Below, one piece after another: positions 33,135-42,000 of a stretch of 64,000 bases of DNA; position 1 is the first letter of the stretch; the number at the start of each line of letters is the position of its first letter. This DNA is from Microlunatus speluncae (GTDB taxonomy: Bacteria > Actinomycetota > Actinomycetes > Propionibacteriales > Propionibacteriaceae). The notes beneath the pieces are model-generated. The model was given only the letters and a program-made list of their open reading frames with translations. It did no database searches and had not been told where the DNA came from. The DNA lies in assembly GCF_009299835.1 (NCBI RefSeq), contig NZ_VKCZ01000020.1:802019-866018 (forward strand), written 5' to 3'. A program made the translations under genes and the position numbers.

Positions 33135-34055
33135 TCACCGGCGCAGCGCGGATCGCAATTCGATGGCCAACTGCACCGCGGCCTCGATCTCGGACCGGCG
33201 GCTGGACACGCTTTCGACGTTGAGCCCGACCGGAATGTCGAGCCGGCGACAGTAGGCCAGCATGTCGTGGGCGACGGCGCGGGCATGATCGTACGACGAC
33301 TCCAGCGTGTCCTTCGAGCGGGTGAGGTCACGCTGGATCCACGGCGGGACCTGGACCCCGAGCCAGGTCAGGAACTCCAACGTCTTCGCCGAACCGCAGA
33401 CGGACAAGGTGAACGCGATCGGTCGCGGCCGGATGCTGCGCGCGTCGCACTCGTCGCGGTAGTCGGAGACGAGGTTCTTGGCCGCGTTGACGTCGTAGAG
33501 GATCTGGCTGACGAAGAACGAGCACCCGGCCGCCTGCTTGTCGATCATGCGCCGGTGCTCGTCACCGCGGGCCGCGTGTCGCTCCGGGATCACCACGGCG
33601 CCGATCTTCAGGTCCGGTTGCACCGTCTCGCGCAGCGCGTACGCCTGACGCAGCGAGGTCAGGCCGGTGCTGCGACTCGACGAGGAGCCGACCAGCACCG
33701 AGAGCACCCGGTCCGGCGGCTGGGTCTGCAACCACTCCTCGAGGCTGGCCTCCGAATACTTCCCCACCGATCGATACACCACCACCGGGTGCGGCCAGCC
33801 GCCGAAGTGCTCGGCCAGATAGGTGGCCGGATCGACGGTCGGCAGGAACGGGAACGGCCGCTGGTCCGGATTGCGATCACCCTCCTCGGCGACGTCGTAC
33901 AGCAGCACCCCGTCGGGATCGACGGAACGCAAACGGTCGAGGGTCTTCTCGGCGATCGCCCGCATCCGCTCCGGCCCGGTCGAAGCGCGGGGAGGGGTGA
34001 TCGCGAACAGGAGGAACTCGCCCTCGCCGGCACCGACTCGCTGCAACAGATCCAC
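33135..34055 (-). CDS. Methylenetetrahydrofolate reductase-like protein
   Basis: About 306 residues. The TIM-barrel core shows LLFAITPPRASTGPERMRAIA (start of strand 1), DGVLLYDVAEEGDRNPDQRPFPF, LKIGAVVIPERHA, SFFVSQILYDVNAAKNLV (the MTHFR xxFxxSQ-type flavin/folate segment) and PIAFTLSVCGSAKTLEFLTWLG. This is the shorter MTHFR-like family that co-occurs in actinobacteria with, but is distinct from, housekeeping MetF. Start is uncertain: GTG 34055 gives the usual N-terminus but has a poor ribosome site. Flavin-dependent one-carbon chemistry is probable. Confidence 0.72.
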   Translation of the reverse strand: MDLLQRVGAGEGEFLLFAITPPRASTGPERMRAIAEKTLDRLRSVDPDGVLLYDVAEEGDRNPDQRPFPFLPTVDPATYLAEHFGGWPHPVVVYRSVGKYSEASLEEWLQTQPPDRVLSVLVGSSSSRSTGLTSLRQAYALRETVQPDLKIGAVVIPERHAARGDEHRRMIDKQAAGCSFFVSQILYDVNAAKNLVSDYRDECDARSIRPRPIAFTLSVCGSAKTLEFLTWLGVQVPPWIQRDLTRSKDTLESSYDHARAVAHDMLAYCRRLDIPVGLNVESVSSRRSEIEAAVQLAIELRSALRR

Positions 34056-34146
34056 GAAGCGACCGTAGCCGTCCGCCCCGATATTGCGTCGACATGGGGC
34101 CGGCGTTCCTGATCTGATCATGGGATGTCGATCAAGGGACCAGGGG

Positions 34147-34932
34147 ATGCAGAGCGAGGATGAGACGCCGCTGACCGGCGGCTTCGTCAACGAGGTGACC
34201 AAGGTCGGCAACACCGTCCGCCGCACCTCGGGCCCGTGGACCCCGGCGGTCCAGGCCCTGCTGCACCACCTCGAAGCCGGCGGATTCACCGAGGCGCCGC
34301 GGGCGCTCGGCATCGACGACCGCGGTCGGGAAGTGCTCAGCTACCTCCCCGGAGAGACCATTCCGTGGACCGACTGGCCGGCCGAACTCTGCGCCGCGGA
34401 CGGGGTGGGTCAGCTCGGCCGGCTGCTGCGTCGCTACCACGACGCCGTCCGCACGTTCACTCCGCCGGCCGATGCCGTCTGGCGTAATCCGCTGGCGCGA
34501 TCCGGCGAGCTCATCCGGCATGGCGACTTCAGCCCGTTCAACACCACCTGGGTCCGCGGGCAGGTGGTCGGAGTGATCGACTGGGATTTCGCCCAGCCGG
34601 GCAGCGCGCTCGATGATCTTGCCTACCTGGCCTGGCAATTGGTGCCGCTGCAACCGCGGGAACGGGCCCGGCAGTACGGCATCCCGGCCGAGGTCGATCT
34701 GCGGACGCGACTGCGGGTGCTGTGTGACGCCTACGGTGGTGATCATGCTCCGGCGGCCGTGATCATGGCCGCGGTGAAGGTGATCGAAAGGGAACGGGAG
34801 CACACCGCCCAGCTTGCCGCCGAGGGACTCCACCCCTGGACCGGGTTCGCCCGCGACGGCAGCCTCGAAGCGTTCGCCCGAGAGGCTGACTGGCTCCGCC
34901 GGACGATGGACTGGTGGATCGGCCAGGAGTAG
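34147..34932 (+). CDS. APH-fold phosphotransferase
   Basis: Protein of 261 residues. Features: GGFVNEVTKVGNTVRR in the N lobe, VLSYLPGETIPW hinge, catalytic loop LIRHGDFSPFNTTW (HGDxxxxN) and metal motif GVIDWDFAQPGSALDDLAYL. All catalytic residues are present. ATG 34147 is the best start, with purine-rich GGGACCAGGGG before it. It is divergent from the MTHFR-like gene. The family includes kanamycin kinases and fructosamine or choline kinases; the target is unknown. Confidence 0.85.
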   Translation: MQSEDETPLTGGFVNEVTKVGNTVRRTSGPWTPAVQALLHHLEAGGFTEAPRALGIDDRGREVLSYLPGETIPWTDWPAELCAADGVGQLGRLLRRYHDAVRTFTPPADAVWRNPLARSGELIRHGDFSPFNTTWVRGQVVGVIDWDFAQPGSALDDLAYLAWQLVPLQPRERARQYGIPAEVDLRTRLRVLCDAYGGDHAPAAVIMAAVKVIEREREHTAQLAAEGLHPWTGFARDGSLEAFAREADWLRRTMDWWIGQE

Positions 34933-34986
34933 TTCTCCCTCCCGTACCGGACACAAGATGTCTTGTACGGGCGCCAGACTGGAGTC

Positions 34987-35307
34987 ATGCTGAGAATCGG
35001 ATCGATCGTCTGGCACACCACGGACAACAGCCGGGCCGCTCAATTCTGGAGCAAGGCGCTCGGTTATGAGCAGGACGAGAATCCTGACTTCCTCTACGAC
35101 AAGCTCGGCAACGGCGTCCGGCTGCACCTGGACTCGACCGACCGCACTCACCTCGATCTCTGGACCGAGAACGAGGGTGAGCGGGAAGCCGAGGTGGAGC
35201 GGCTCATCGCGTTGGGCGCCACCCGCGTGGACTGGGAGTATCCCGAGGGCGCCGACTTCGTGGTGCTCGCCGATACGGAGGGAAAACTGTTCTGCGTGAT
35301 CGGGTGA
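34987..35307 (+). CDS. VOC-family (glyoxalase-like) protein
   Basis: Compact protein of 106 residues. It begins with the beta-alpha-beta unit IGSIVWHTTDNSRAAQFWSKALGYE and ends ADFVVLADTEGKLFCVIG, typical of the glyoxalase-like/VOC fold where the final strand carries a metal ligand position. The central strand RLHLDSTDRTHLDLW has a possible ligand histidine. VOC proteins include lyases, dioxygenases and antibiotic-binding resistance proteins. It sits 54 nt after a kinase and 18 nt before another, in a same-direction trio. Confidence 0.82.
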   Translation: MLRIGSIVWHTTDNSRAAQFWSKALGYEQDENPDFLYDKLGNGVRLHLDSTDRTHLDLWTENEGEREAEVERLIALGATRVDWEYPEGADFVVLADTEGKLFCVIG

Positions 35308-35325
35308 TCCATGCTGTGATCAACC

Positions 35326-36204
35326 GTGACCAGATGGAGCACGAGCCTGACGGCGACGGCGGTCGCCGAGTTGCTGGCGGTCGTCCGCCGGCGCAAACCG
35401 GAGATCGTCGAGGCGCCGGCCGAGTTGATCGGCGAGGGCATCAGCACCCTGACCTACGGGTTGTCCTCGTCCAGCGGCGAGTGGGTGTTGCGGGTGTCGC
35501 GGCAGCATCCCGAACCCTGGACCTGGCGCGGCGGGCGTGGGCACGAGGTCGAGTTGCTGGCCGAGTTGCGCCGCCGCGGGCTGCCGGTGCCGGCGGAGGC
35601 GGAGGTGATCGAGCAGGTCGACGGCCGGCCGGCCGCGATCCTCGAGCGTCGGGTGATCGGAGCGCCGCTCAGCGCCGACCAGGTCCGCGATGATCACGAG
35701 CTGACGATGACGATCGCCGCGATCCTCGACCGGCTGCACGGCTTCGAGGTCGACGACGCGATCCGGCGCGGGGTGCCCCAGGACGATCCGGTGGCCGAGT
35801 TCCGCCAGGCCCTGGACGTGGTGGACCTAGCCGACGACGGCCTGCGGCGCCGGGTGGAGTCGGCGATCATCGTGCTGGAGCGTCGGGCGCGGCTCCGGGT
35901 GTTGTGTCATCGGGACTTCCGAGTCGATCACCTGATCATCGGTGCGGACGGCGGACTGGCCGGACTTCTCGATCTCGGCGAAGTCGGGATCGACGATCCG
36001 GCGGTCGACCTGGCCTTCCTGCACGGCGAACTCGGCGCCGAGAAGGTGGCCGAGATCTGTGCGGCGATGAAGACCGCGGACGCCGGGCTGGCCGAAGCGG
36101 CGCGGGTCGTCTACAGCCTCTGGCCGTTGCTCGAGTTGGCACCCGGCGGCGAGACCTGGGGCGATCCGGCCACGGCGCGGGGTCGGCTCGAGGCCCTCGT
36201 CTGA
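35326..36204 (+). CDS. APH-fold phosphotransferase
   Basis: Protein of 292 residues from GTG 35326. The N lobe has GISTLTYGLSSSSGEWVLRVSR with an Arg at the usual lysine strand. The catalytic loop is LCHRDFRVDHLIIG, so the HxD is kept but the usual Asn is His. The metal motif is GLLDLGEVGIDDP, with Leu in place of Phe/Trp. The changes resemble the macrolide-phosphotransferase-like branch. It immediately follows the VOC gene and may share its transcript. Substrate unknown. Confidence 0.8.
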   Translation: MTRWSTSLTATAVAELLAVVRRRKPEIVEAPAELIGEGISTLTYGLSSSSGEWVLRVSRQHPEPWTWRGGRGHEVELLAELRRRGLPVPAEAEVIEQVDGRPAAILERRVIGAPLSADQVRDDHELTMTIAAILDRLHGFEVDDAIRRGVPQDDPVAEFRQALDVVDLADDGLRRRVESAIIVLERRARLRVLCHRDFRVDHLIIGADGGLAGLLDLGEVGIDDPAVDLAFLHGELGAEKVAEICAAMKTADAGLAEAARVVYSLWPLLELAPGGETWGDPATARGRLEALV

Positions 36205-36334
36205 CTTCGCCAGGCTGAGCGTGAGGGGTTGAGACGCCCCGGGCCGCTCACTCCGGTAAATAGATCGTCGGCCGGTGATCGCTTGATCGATTTGTGGGTA
36301 CAAGGGTCGGGACAGCCGAATTTGGAGCAGTGAG

Positions 36335-37054
36335 ATGGGGACCCTCGACCCGTACGACGCCGCGGCCGGTCTGGCCCGGGTCGACAGCTTTCTGTCCGAC
36401 CTGGCGCCCGGCGCCGGGGACGCCTCGGCGGCGGAGGTGTCCTGGGCCGGATCGGTGATCGTGGCCGAACTCCGGGTCGCGCCCGCGGTGGCCCAGCGAA
36501 ACGGGGCCGAGCAGGCGGCGCTGCACCAGGCCTGGTCGTCGGAGATGATCACGGTGCTGACCGACCCGCGGATCCGCCGGATCGAGACGATGGGGGACCG
36601 GCTGTGGGCGATCTACGCGACCAGGACCGATGCTGACGTCGCCGCGGTGTTCGATCTGGCCGGCCGGGCCAACGCGTTGCGGTGGGTGATCAACACCGCG
36701 CTGCATCGGCACGGGCAGGAGCCGATCGATGCCGGTCTCGGGGTGGAGTACGGGCAGCTGACCCGGGCGGCCGCGGTCGGCGAGGCGGGCGGCAACCTGA
36801 CCTTCATCGGTGAGCCGATCGCCCGGGCCGAGCAGCTGGCCGAGCGAGCCGGCCATGGCAGCCCGGCCCCGATCTGGTACGGCTCCGACTTCGCCGGCCA
36901 TCTCGACGATCACCGCCGGCAACTGCTGACCGAGCCCGTCGACTGGGGCGACGGAGGCCGGGTCTACACCGGCAACGTCGTTGATCAGCAGACGTTCGCC
37001 TGGATCGAGGAGCAGGCCGGCGCCCGGTCGGCGGATGATCCGACTGAGTCTTGA
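36335..37054 (+). CDS. Degenerate class III nucleotidyl cyclase-like protein
   Basis: Protein of 239 residues, cytosolic. Residues about 80-175 follow the class III cyclase catalytic fold: RRIETMGDRLWAIYATRTDADV (second metal-binding Asp segment), VFDLAGRANALRWVINTALHRHG, then DAGLGVEYGQLTRAAAVGEAGG and FIGEPIARAEQLAERAGHG. The first metal-binding segment, normally with an Asp near the N-terminus, reads SVIVAELRV, so one metal ligand is probably lost. It may be an inactive nucleotide sensor rather than an enzyme (inference). GGAGCAGTGAG precedes the ATG. It is convergent with a GAF-ANTAR regulator. Confidence 0.6.
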   Translation: MGTLDPYDAAAGLARVDSFLSDLAPGAGDASAAEVSWAGSVIVAELRVAPAVAQRNGAEQAALHQAWSSEMITVLTDPRIRRIETMGDRLWAIYATRTDADVAAVFDLAGRANALRWVINTALHRHGQEPIDAGLGVEYGQLTRAAAVGEAGGNLTFIGEPIARAEQLAERAGHGSPAPIWYGSDFAGHLDDHRRQLLTEPVDWGDGGRVYTGNVVDQQTFAWIEEQAGARSADDPTES

Positions 37055-37088
37055 TCAACGTGTCCGGCCGACCCGGTGATCATCCGGC

Positions 37089-37826
37089 TCAGGGTTGTGG
37101 TCGCGGGTAGACGCGGGAACCGCCGCCGGCCGCGGGTAGCCCGGGCAGCGTGCGGGTCACGATCAACTCCAGGGCGATGGTGCGGAGTTTGGTGTTGGAC
37201 TGCTGGGAATAGCGGCGCAGGACGCCGAACGCCTTGACGTCGTCGATGCCGTACCGCTCCATCAGGATGCCCATCGCCTGCCCGACCAGCTTGCGGGCGT
37301 CGACCGCCTCGGCCAGGCTCTCCTGCTGCCGGGCGACCGCGACCGCGATCGAGGCGTGCCTGGTGACGATGTGGGCGATCGCTTCCTCGTCGACATCGAA
37401 GGCGGCCGGCTCGGGGTGCCCGGCGACCAGCACCCCGGCCGGGTGATCGGCGACCTTGAAGCGCAGCACCAGCAGACTCCGCAGCCCGTGACCGGGGTCG
37501 GCCACCGGTGGCCAGTCCGGCCAACGGGTCTCCGCCGGCAGATTGTCGATGATCACCGCGGTGTCGGAGCCGAACGCGTCCCGGTAGGGGCCCCGGCTCG
37601 GATCGGCGGCGACGATCTTGCCGAAGGTGTCATCGGTCGAGGCGGCCAGCTCGAGCTGCGCGGCCTTCTTGCCGAGCAGGATCGCCGCGGCGGTGCAGCC
37701 CAACGAACCGACCGCGAAACCGGCGACCGCCTCGACGGTCTCCTCGATCGTGGTGGCTTCGTGGACGGAAGTGCTGAGGCGGCCGAACTCCTGCAACGGA
37801 ATGATGATCGGATTGACGGCTGTCAC
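37089..37826 (-). CDS. GAF-ANTAR transcription antitermination regulator
   Basis: Protein of 245 residues. Residues about 15-165 form a GAF domain (TIEETVEAVAGFAVGSLGCTAAAILL, then LVLRFKVADHPAGVLVAGHPEPAAFD). Residues about 180-235 are an ANTAR RNA-binding three-helix bundle (QESLAEAVDARKLVGQAMGILMERYGIDDVKAFGVLRRYSQQSNTKL is its span; the AxxxIGxAxGILMxR pattern is clear). ANTAR proteins bind paired hexaloop hairpins in nascent RNA to prevent termination. GTG 37826 has GAAGGACG eight nt upstream. In actinomycetes these GAF-ANTAR proteins are numerous; no target hairpins were identified here. Confidence 0.87.
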   Translation of the reverse strand: MTAVNPIIIPLQEFGRLSTSVHEATTIEETVEAVAGFAVGSLGCTAAAILLGKKAAQLELAASTDDTFGKIVAADPSRGPYRDAFGSDTAVIIDNLPAETRWPDWPPVADPGHGLRSLLVLRFKVADHPAGVLVAGHPEPAAFDVDEEAIAHIVTRHASIAVAVARQQESLAEAVDARKLVGQAMGILMERYGIDDVKAFGVLRRYSQQSNTKLRTIALELIVTRTLPGLPAAGGGSRVYPRPQP

Positions 37827-38149
37827 GCCATCACGTCCTTCGAGCGGGTACGTCACCCGGCGGTCTGCTCCACCAGGAGGTGACCACCACACGCGGAAGG
37901 ATTTGCTAGGGCCTCCAGCAAGCAGTAGAACCATCCATCATCCTCTATCCGGCCTTGATAAACCAGCGTCGCTCGGAGAAGGACGGATCGGCCCTACTCC
38001 CGGCGGGTTTCGCGGAGCTGATCAGGACCGCGATCGCGTGGATCTCGGGATCGGCGTTGATCACGCAACGGGGCCGGCACCCGTCGGTCTACTCAGCCGA
38101 GCCACGAGTTCGCCGGGTCGGGAGGCGGTCCCGTCGGTTAGCCCCCACA
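37827..38149. other. Divergent intergenic region, no gene seen
   Basis: 323 bp between the divergent ANTAR regulator and lipid kinase. A frame is open from about 37955 into the kinase gene but its codons lack family similarity. No repeat or RNA gene was recognised. It should contain both promoters. Confidence 0.5.
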
Positions 38150-39238
38150 ATGGCAGGCATGGTTCCAGCTGATGCCAGCGCGAAGCGCGACACCGACGCC
38201 GCCGAGGGTGAGGCGGCGCAACAGGTCCGGGATCGGACCGAAGAGGTCGATGCGGCTGAAGATCATCGTGATCAACGTGCGGCGATCGTGTACAACCCGA
38301 TCAAGGTCGATCTCGAGGTGCTGCGCGCCGCGGTGGCGGCGGCGGCCGAGGAAGCCGGTTGGCAGGAGTCGCTCTGGCTGGAGACCAGTGTGGACGACCC
38401 CGGCATCGGCATGACCAAGGAGGCGGTCGCCGAGGGCGTGGATGTCGTGCTCGCGGCCGGCGGCGACGGCACCGTGCGAGCGGTCGCCGAGGGTCTGCAG
38501 GGAAGCGACAGCGCGCTGGCGCTGCTGCCGGCCGGCACCGGGAATCTGCTGGCCCGCAACCTCGACCTGACCCTCGACAACCTGACCGAGGCGGTCTCGA
38601 CCGCCTTCGCGGGCAGGGATCGCAATGTTGATCTTGGCCGGATGCGGCTGCACCGCGCCGACGGCAAGATCGAAGAACACGCGTTCGTCGTGATGGCCGG
38701 GATCGGCCTCGACGCCCAGTTGATGGCGAACACCGACGACGACCTGAAGAAGAAGATCGGCTGGCTGGCGTACGCGAAATCGATCGGCCAGGCCTTGAAG
38801 GGTGGCCGCCGGATCCGGCTGACGTCTGCGTACGACGGCGGAAAGGCGCACCGGCGACGACTGCACACCTTGCTGATCGGCAACTGTGGATCGTTGCCGG
38901 GCAACATCCTGCTGCTGCCGGAGGCGGCGGTCGACGACGGCGTGCTCGACATCGTGGCGCTGCGGCCCGACGGCCTGTTCGGCTGGCTGCAGATCTCGTG
39001 GAAGGTGTTGGTGGAGAACGCGCTGCTGCACCGGACCGGCGCCGGTCAGCGATTGAAGGGGGCCGCGCGGGACATTCGCGCGCTGAACTATCAACATGCC
39101 GCGTCGATCGACGTGACACTGCGGGCACCCGAAGAGCTCGAACTCGATGGCGACGGGTTCGGTGAGGTCGTCAAGTTCGAGGCCTGGGTCGACCAGCACG
39201 GCCTGCGCGTCAGGGTGCCCGACCCGGACGGTCGGTAA
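38150..39238 (+). CDS. Diacylglycerol kinase-family lipid kinase
   Basis: Protein of 362 residues. After an acidic charged N-terminal 40 residues, the catalytic domain has AAIVYNPIKVD, VDVVLAAGGDGTVRAVAEGLQGS (the GGDGT nucleotide-binding loop) and LALLPAGTGNLLARNLDLTL. The C-terminal beta domain includes IGNCGSLPGNILLLPEAAVDDGVLDIVAL and LELDGDGFGE. It should phosphorylate a lipid such as diacylglycerol or a sphingoid/polyprenyl alcohol at the inner membrane face. The start (ATG 38150) lacks a strong ribosome site; 38159 is possible. The coiled-coil gene follows after 11 nt. Confidence 0.88.
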   Translation: MAGMVPADASAKRDTDAAEGEAAQQVRDRTEEVDAAEDHRDQRAAIVYNPIKVDLEVLRAAVAAAAEEAGWQESLWLETSVDDPGIGMTKEAVAEGVDVVLAAGGDGTVRAVAEGLQGSDSALALLPAGTGNLLARNLDLTLDNLTEAVSTAFAGRDRNVDLGRMRLHRADGKIEEHAFVVMAGIGLDAQLMANTDDDLKKKIGWLAYAKSIGQALKGGRRIRLTSAYDGGKAHRRRLHTLLIGNCGSLPGNILLLPEAAVDDGVLDIVALRPDGLFGWLQISWKVLVENALLHRTGAGQRLKGAARDIRALNYQHAASIDVTLRAPEELELDGDGFGEVVKFEAWVDQHGLRVRVPDPDGR

Positions 39239-39249
39239 CCTTCCGACCC

Positions 39250-40209
39250 ATGACCACGGTGCCGGAGATCCAAGCCAAGCTCGAGTCCGCAAGCTCGGCG
39301 GTACGGGAGCGGGACCTGATCAAGGGCCAGATCGACTCGTTGCAGCAGCAGCATCAGGCCGCGCAGGAGCAGCTCGCCCAGCGGCGCGGCGAGCTGCGGG
39401 ACGAAGCGCGGGATGTCGACAAGCTGGAGAAGTTTTCGCTGACCAAGATCATCGCCGGCGTGCGCGGCTCCCGCGCAACCGATCTCGAGCGGGAGCAGGC
39501 CGAAGCTCGGGCCGCCGAGCTCCGGGTCGCCGAGGCGCAGGCTCGCTGCGACGCCCTGCACGCGGAGTGGGATCAACTGGCGGAGCGGGGCCGCGCGCTC
39601 GGCGATGTCGATGCCCGATTCCGGGAGTCGCAGGCGGTGAAGGAGCAGTGGCTGGCGACCCAGGGCGGGCCAGGGGCGCAGCGGTTGGCCGGCCTGGCGG
39701 AGGAGCGGGGGCGGTTGCAGGCCGAGCACCGCGAGCTGGCCGAAGCCGACCGGGCCGCGGGCGATGCGAGCCAGGCGCTCGGAGAGCTGAACGACATCCT
39801 CGACAACGCGGCCGGCTGGTCGACGTACGACACGTTCTTCGGCGGCGGGATGGTGTCGAGCCTGGTCAAGCAGGACAAGCTCGACCAGGCCTCGGCCGCC
39901 GCGGCCCAGGCCAACCAACAACTCGCCCGGCTGTCCCGCGAGCTCGCCGACGTCGGTGGCGGCACGGTCGAGGCGCTGGACGTCGGCGACATGACCCGGT
40001 TCCTCGACGTCTGGTTCGACAACATCTTCACCGACCTGTCGGTCAGCAACCGGATTGAGGAGGCCAAGGCCCGGACCGCGCACAGCCTCAGCGCCATCGC
40101 CGGCCAGCAGCGGCAGATCGCCGAGCGGCGCGCGGACGTCGAGCGTCGGCTGGAGCACGTCGACCGCCTGCGGACGGACCTGCTGGCCGAGCCGCAAACC
40201 TTGCGCTGA
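39250..40209 (+). CDS. Coiled-coil protein, function unknown
   Basis: Protein of 319 residues, highly charged, with long heptad-rich segments at about 15-60, 75-130 and 155-175 (for example REQAEARAAELRVAEAQARC) and again at the C-terminus. A less charged middle (about 185-215) reads GWSTYDTFFGGGMVSSLVKQ. No membrane segment or known catalytic motif. It lies 11 nt after the lipid kinase and is likely cotranscribed. The GGGMxSSLxKxDKLD segment is familiar from uncharacterised bacterial coiled-coil proteins, but I know no function. Confidence 0.65.
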   Translation: MTTVPEIQAKLESASSAVRERDLIKGQIDSLQQQHQAAQEQLAQRRGELRDEARDVDKLEKFSLTKIIAGVRGSRATDLEREQAEARAAELRVAEAQARCDALHAEWDQLAERGRALGDVDARFRESQAVKEQWLATQGGPGAQRLAGLAEERGRLQAEHRELAEADRAAGDASQALGELNDILDNAAGWSTYDTFFGGGMVSSLVKQDKLDQASAAAAQANQQLARLSRELADVGGGTVEALDVGDMTRFLDVWFDNIFTDLSVSNRIEEAKARTAHSLSAIAGQQRQIAERRADVERRLEHVDRLRTDLLAEPQTLR

Positions 40210-40218
40210 GCCCGAAGC

Positions 40219-40923
40219 TCAGCCTTCCGGCGCGGCGCCGAGGGTGGGGGCCGCGGCCGTCAAGATCGCCGCCGTCACGGCCGCGGGCCAGAGCCGGCTG
40301 AGCTGGGCCACAGTCCGATCGACCAGGGCCGCGACATCGGCACCGGCTCGGTCGTGGACGGCTTCGGCGACGATCAGCACCCGCCTGGTCCGGTCGGTGA
40401 TCGCCGACCGGGCGCTCTGCCGATGGGTCCAGCGCCGGGCGTGCGCCCGGCCGGCGGAGTCGACGAAGATCACCTCGCCGGGGCGCGGCCGCTCCTCGTC
40501 CCCGGAGAAGGCCTGATAGGTCTCGGTCCCGTCGGCGTACCGGACCTCGAGTTGATCATCGACCCGGTCAAGATCGAAGACGGCGATCGGGATGGCGTAG
40601 GCGATCGAGATCGCGTTCAGCAGGTCGACCAACGGGTGGATGCGCGGCAGCGAGCCGTCCTTGCCGAACCGGCGCAGCAGTGACTCGGCCGCACAACGAT
40701 ACTGCGTGGGCTTCAACCCCATCCGGGCGAAGATCCGGCGCCACGCCTGGATCTCCGGCAGCGCTCTGATCTGGTTTTCGGCCAGCCTGGCTTCGGCTTC
40801 CGCGCTCAGTTCCGCCACGACGTCGGTGATCACCGCCGAGGAATCGATGCCCTCGACGATCATCGCGCCGGCGACGAGCTCGGGATAGTCCTGCCAGATC
40901 TGTCCGGAGTGTCGAAACTGCAC
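40219..40923 (-). CDS. B3/B4 (aminoacyl-tRNA editing-like) domain protein
   Basis: Protein of 234 residues with the B3/B4 domain known from the phenylalanyl-tRNA synthetase beta subunit: EIQAWRRIFARMGLKPTQYRCAAESLLRRF, then LPRIHPLVDLLNAISIAYAIPIAVFDLD, and later YQAFSGDEERPRPGEVIFVDSAGRAHARRWTHRQS. Free-standing members may edit misacylated tRNA or have another role. GTG 40923 is chosen since AAAGGAG sits 8 nt upstream; ATG 40941 lies upstream of that ribosome site. It is convergent with the coiled-coil gene. Confidence 0.82.
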   Translation of the reverse strand: MQFRHSGQIWQDYPELVAGAMIVEGIDSSAVITDVVAELSAEAEARLAENQIRALPEIQAWRRIFARMGLKPTQYRCAAESLLRRFGKDGSLPRIHPLVDLLNAISIAYAIPIAVFDLDRVDDQLEVRYADGTETYQAFSGDEERPRPGEVIFVDSAGRAHARRWTHRQSARSAITDRTRRVLIVAEAVHDRAGADVAALVDRTVAQLSRLWPAAVTAAILTAAAPTLGAAPEG

Positions 40924-41069
40924 CGGTCGGCTCCTTTTCATGAGAGTTCCGGGCCACGATAGGCATCCGGCCGGCTCGCCGACAGGGCCAGATCCGCTCG
41001 ATGTTCCTGGGCCAACTCCAGGATCGTTGTCACTACCGGAGTCGGAGCCGGGCTGCCAGACTTCGGTGC

Positions 41070-41990
41070 ATGTCCGACGTCTCGAGGTTGTACGACGACG
41101 AGGTGAAGATCGACTCGGCGCTGGTGGCGCGACTGCTCGTCGAGCAGTTTCCGGAATGGGCCGAGGCCCCGATCAGGGGCGTCGCGGCGTCGGGCACGGA
41201 CAACGTGACGTTCCGGGTGGGCGCCGATCTGGCGGTCCGGCTGCCGCGCACGGAGGGATCGCAGGATCAGGTGCGGAAGGACGCGACCTGGCTGCCGCGG
41301 CTGGCACCGCACCTGCCGCTCGCCGTACCGGAGCCGCTGGGTCTCGGGACGCCGGGCCAGGGCTATCCCTTCAATTGGGGGGTGTATCGGTGGTTGGCGG
41401 GCGAACCCTTCCAGCATGATCAACTGGCCGACCCGGTGGCGGCCGCGCGCGGACTGGCCGAGTTCGTTCGCTGTCTGCAGACGGTCGACCCGACCGGGGC
41501 ACCACTGCCGCCGGACAGTCCGTTCAGCCGCGGCACACCGTTGGCGCCGCGGGACGGGCTCTTCCGGGAGGCGTTGGACGAGTTGCGGGACGAGTTCGAC
41601 ACCGGACTCGTTCTCGCGGCCTGGGAGGCGGCGCTGGCCGCCGATGTCTGGGACGGCACGCGCCGGTGGATCCATGGCGACCTGATGGCGGGCAATGTCC
41701 TGGTGTCCGGCGGCAAGCCTTCCGCGGTGATCGACTTCGGCACGGCCTGGGCCGCCGACCCGGCCGGTGACCTGCTGGCCGCGTGGTATCTGTTCGAGGG
41801 CGACTCGCGGCACGCCTTCCGGGACGCGATGGCGGTCGACGACGCGGCCTGGGTCCGGGCCCGCGGCTGGGTGTTGTCGATGGAGCTGATCGTGATCCCG
41901 TACCTCCGGGCCCGCGACCCGGACGCGGAACCGGACACGGATCATTCCTTCATCGAAGGGATCCTGGCCGAGTTCGCCGCCGAGCTGTGA
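41070..41990 (+). CDS. APH-fold phosphotransferase
   Basis: Protein of 306 residues. N lobe: SGTDNVTFRVGADLAVRLPRTEG; then LPLAVPEPLGLGTPGQGYPFNW; catalytic loop RWIHGDLMAGNVLVSGG (HGDxxxxN) and metal motif AVIDFGTAWAADPAGDLLAAW. It is of the subgroup that includes streptomycin/hygromycin-like kinases of many soil bacteria. All catalytic residues are intact. The upstream codons in frame to 41001 have no start support. It stands alone, divergent from the B3/B4 gene. Confidence 0.85.
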   Translation: MSDVSRLYDDEVKIDSALVARLLVEQFPEWAEAPIRGVAASGTDNVTFRVGADLAVRLPRTEGSQDQVRKDATWLPRLAPHLPLAVPEPLGLGTPGQGYPFNWGVYRWLAGEPFQHDQLADPVAAARGLAEFVRCLQTVDPTGAPLPPDSPFSRGTPLAPRDGLFREALDELRDEFDTGLVLAAWEAALAADVWDGTRRWIHGDLMAGNVLVSGGKPSAVIDFGTAWAADPAGDLLAAWYLFEGDSRHAFRDAMAVDDAAWVRARGWVLSMELIVIPYLRARDPDAEPDTDHSFIEGILAEFAAEL

Positions 41991-42000
41991 TCATCCGTGA

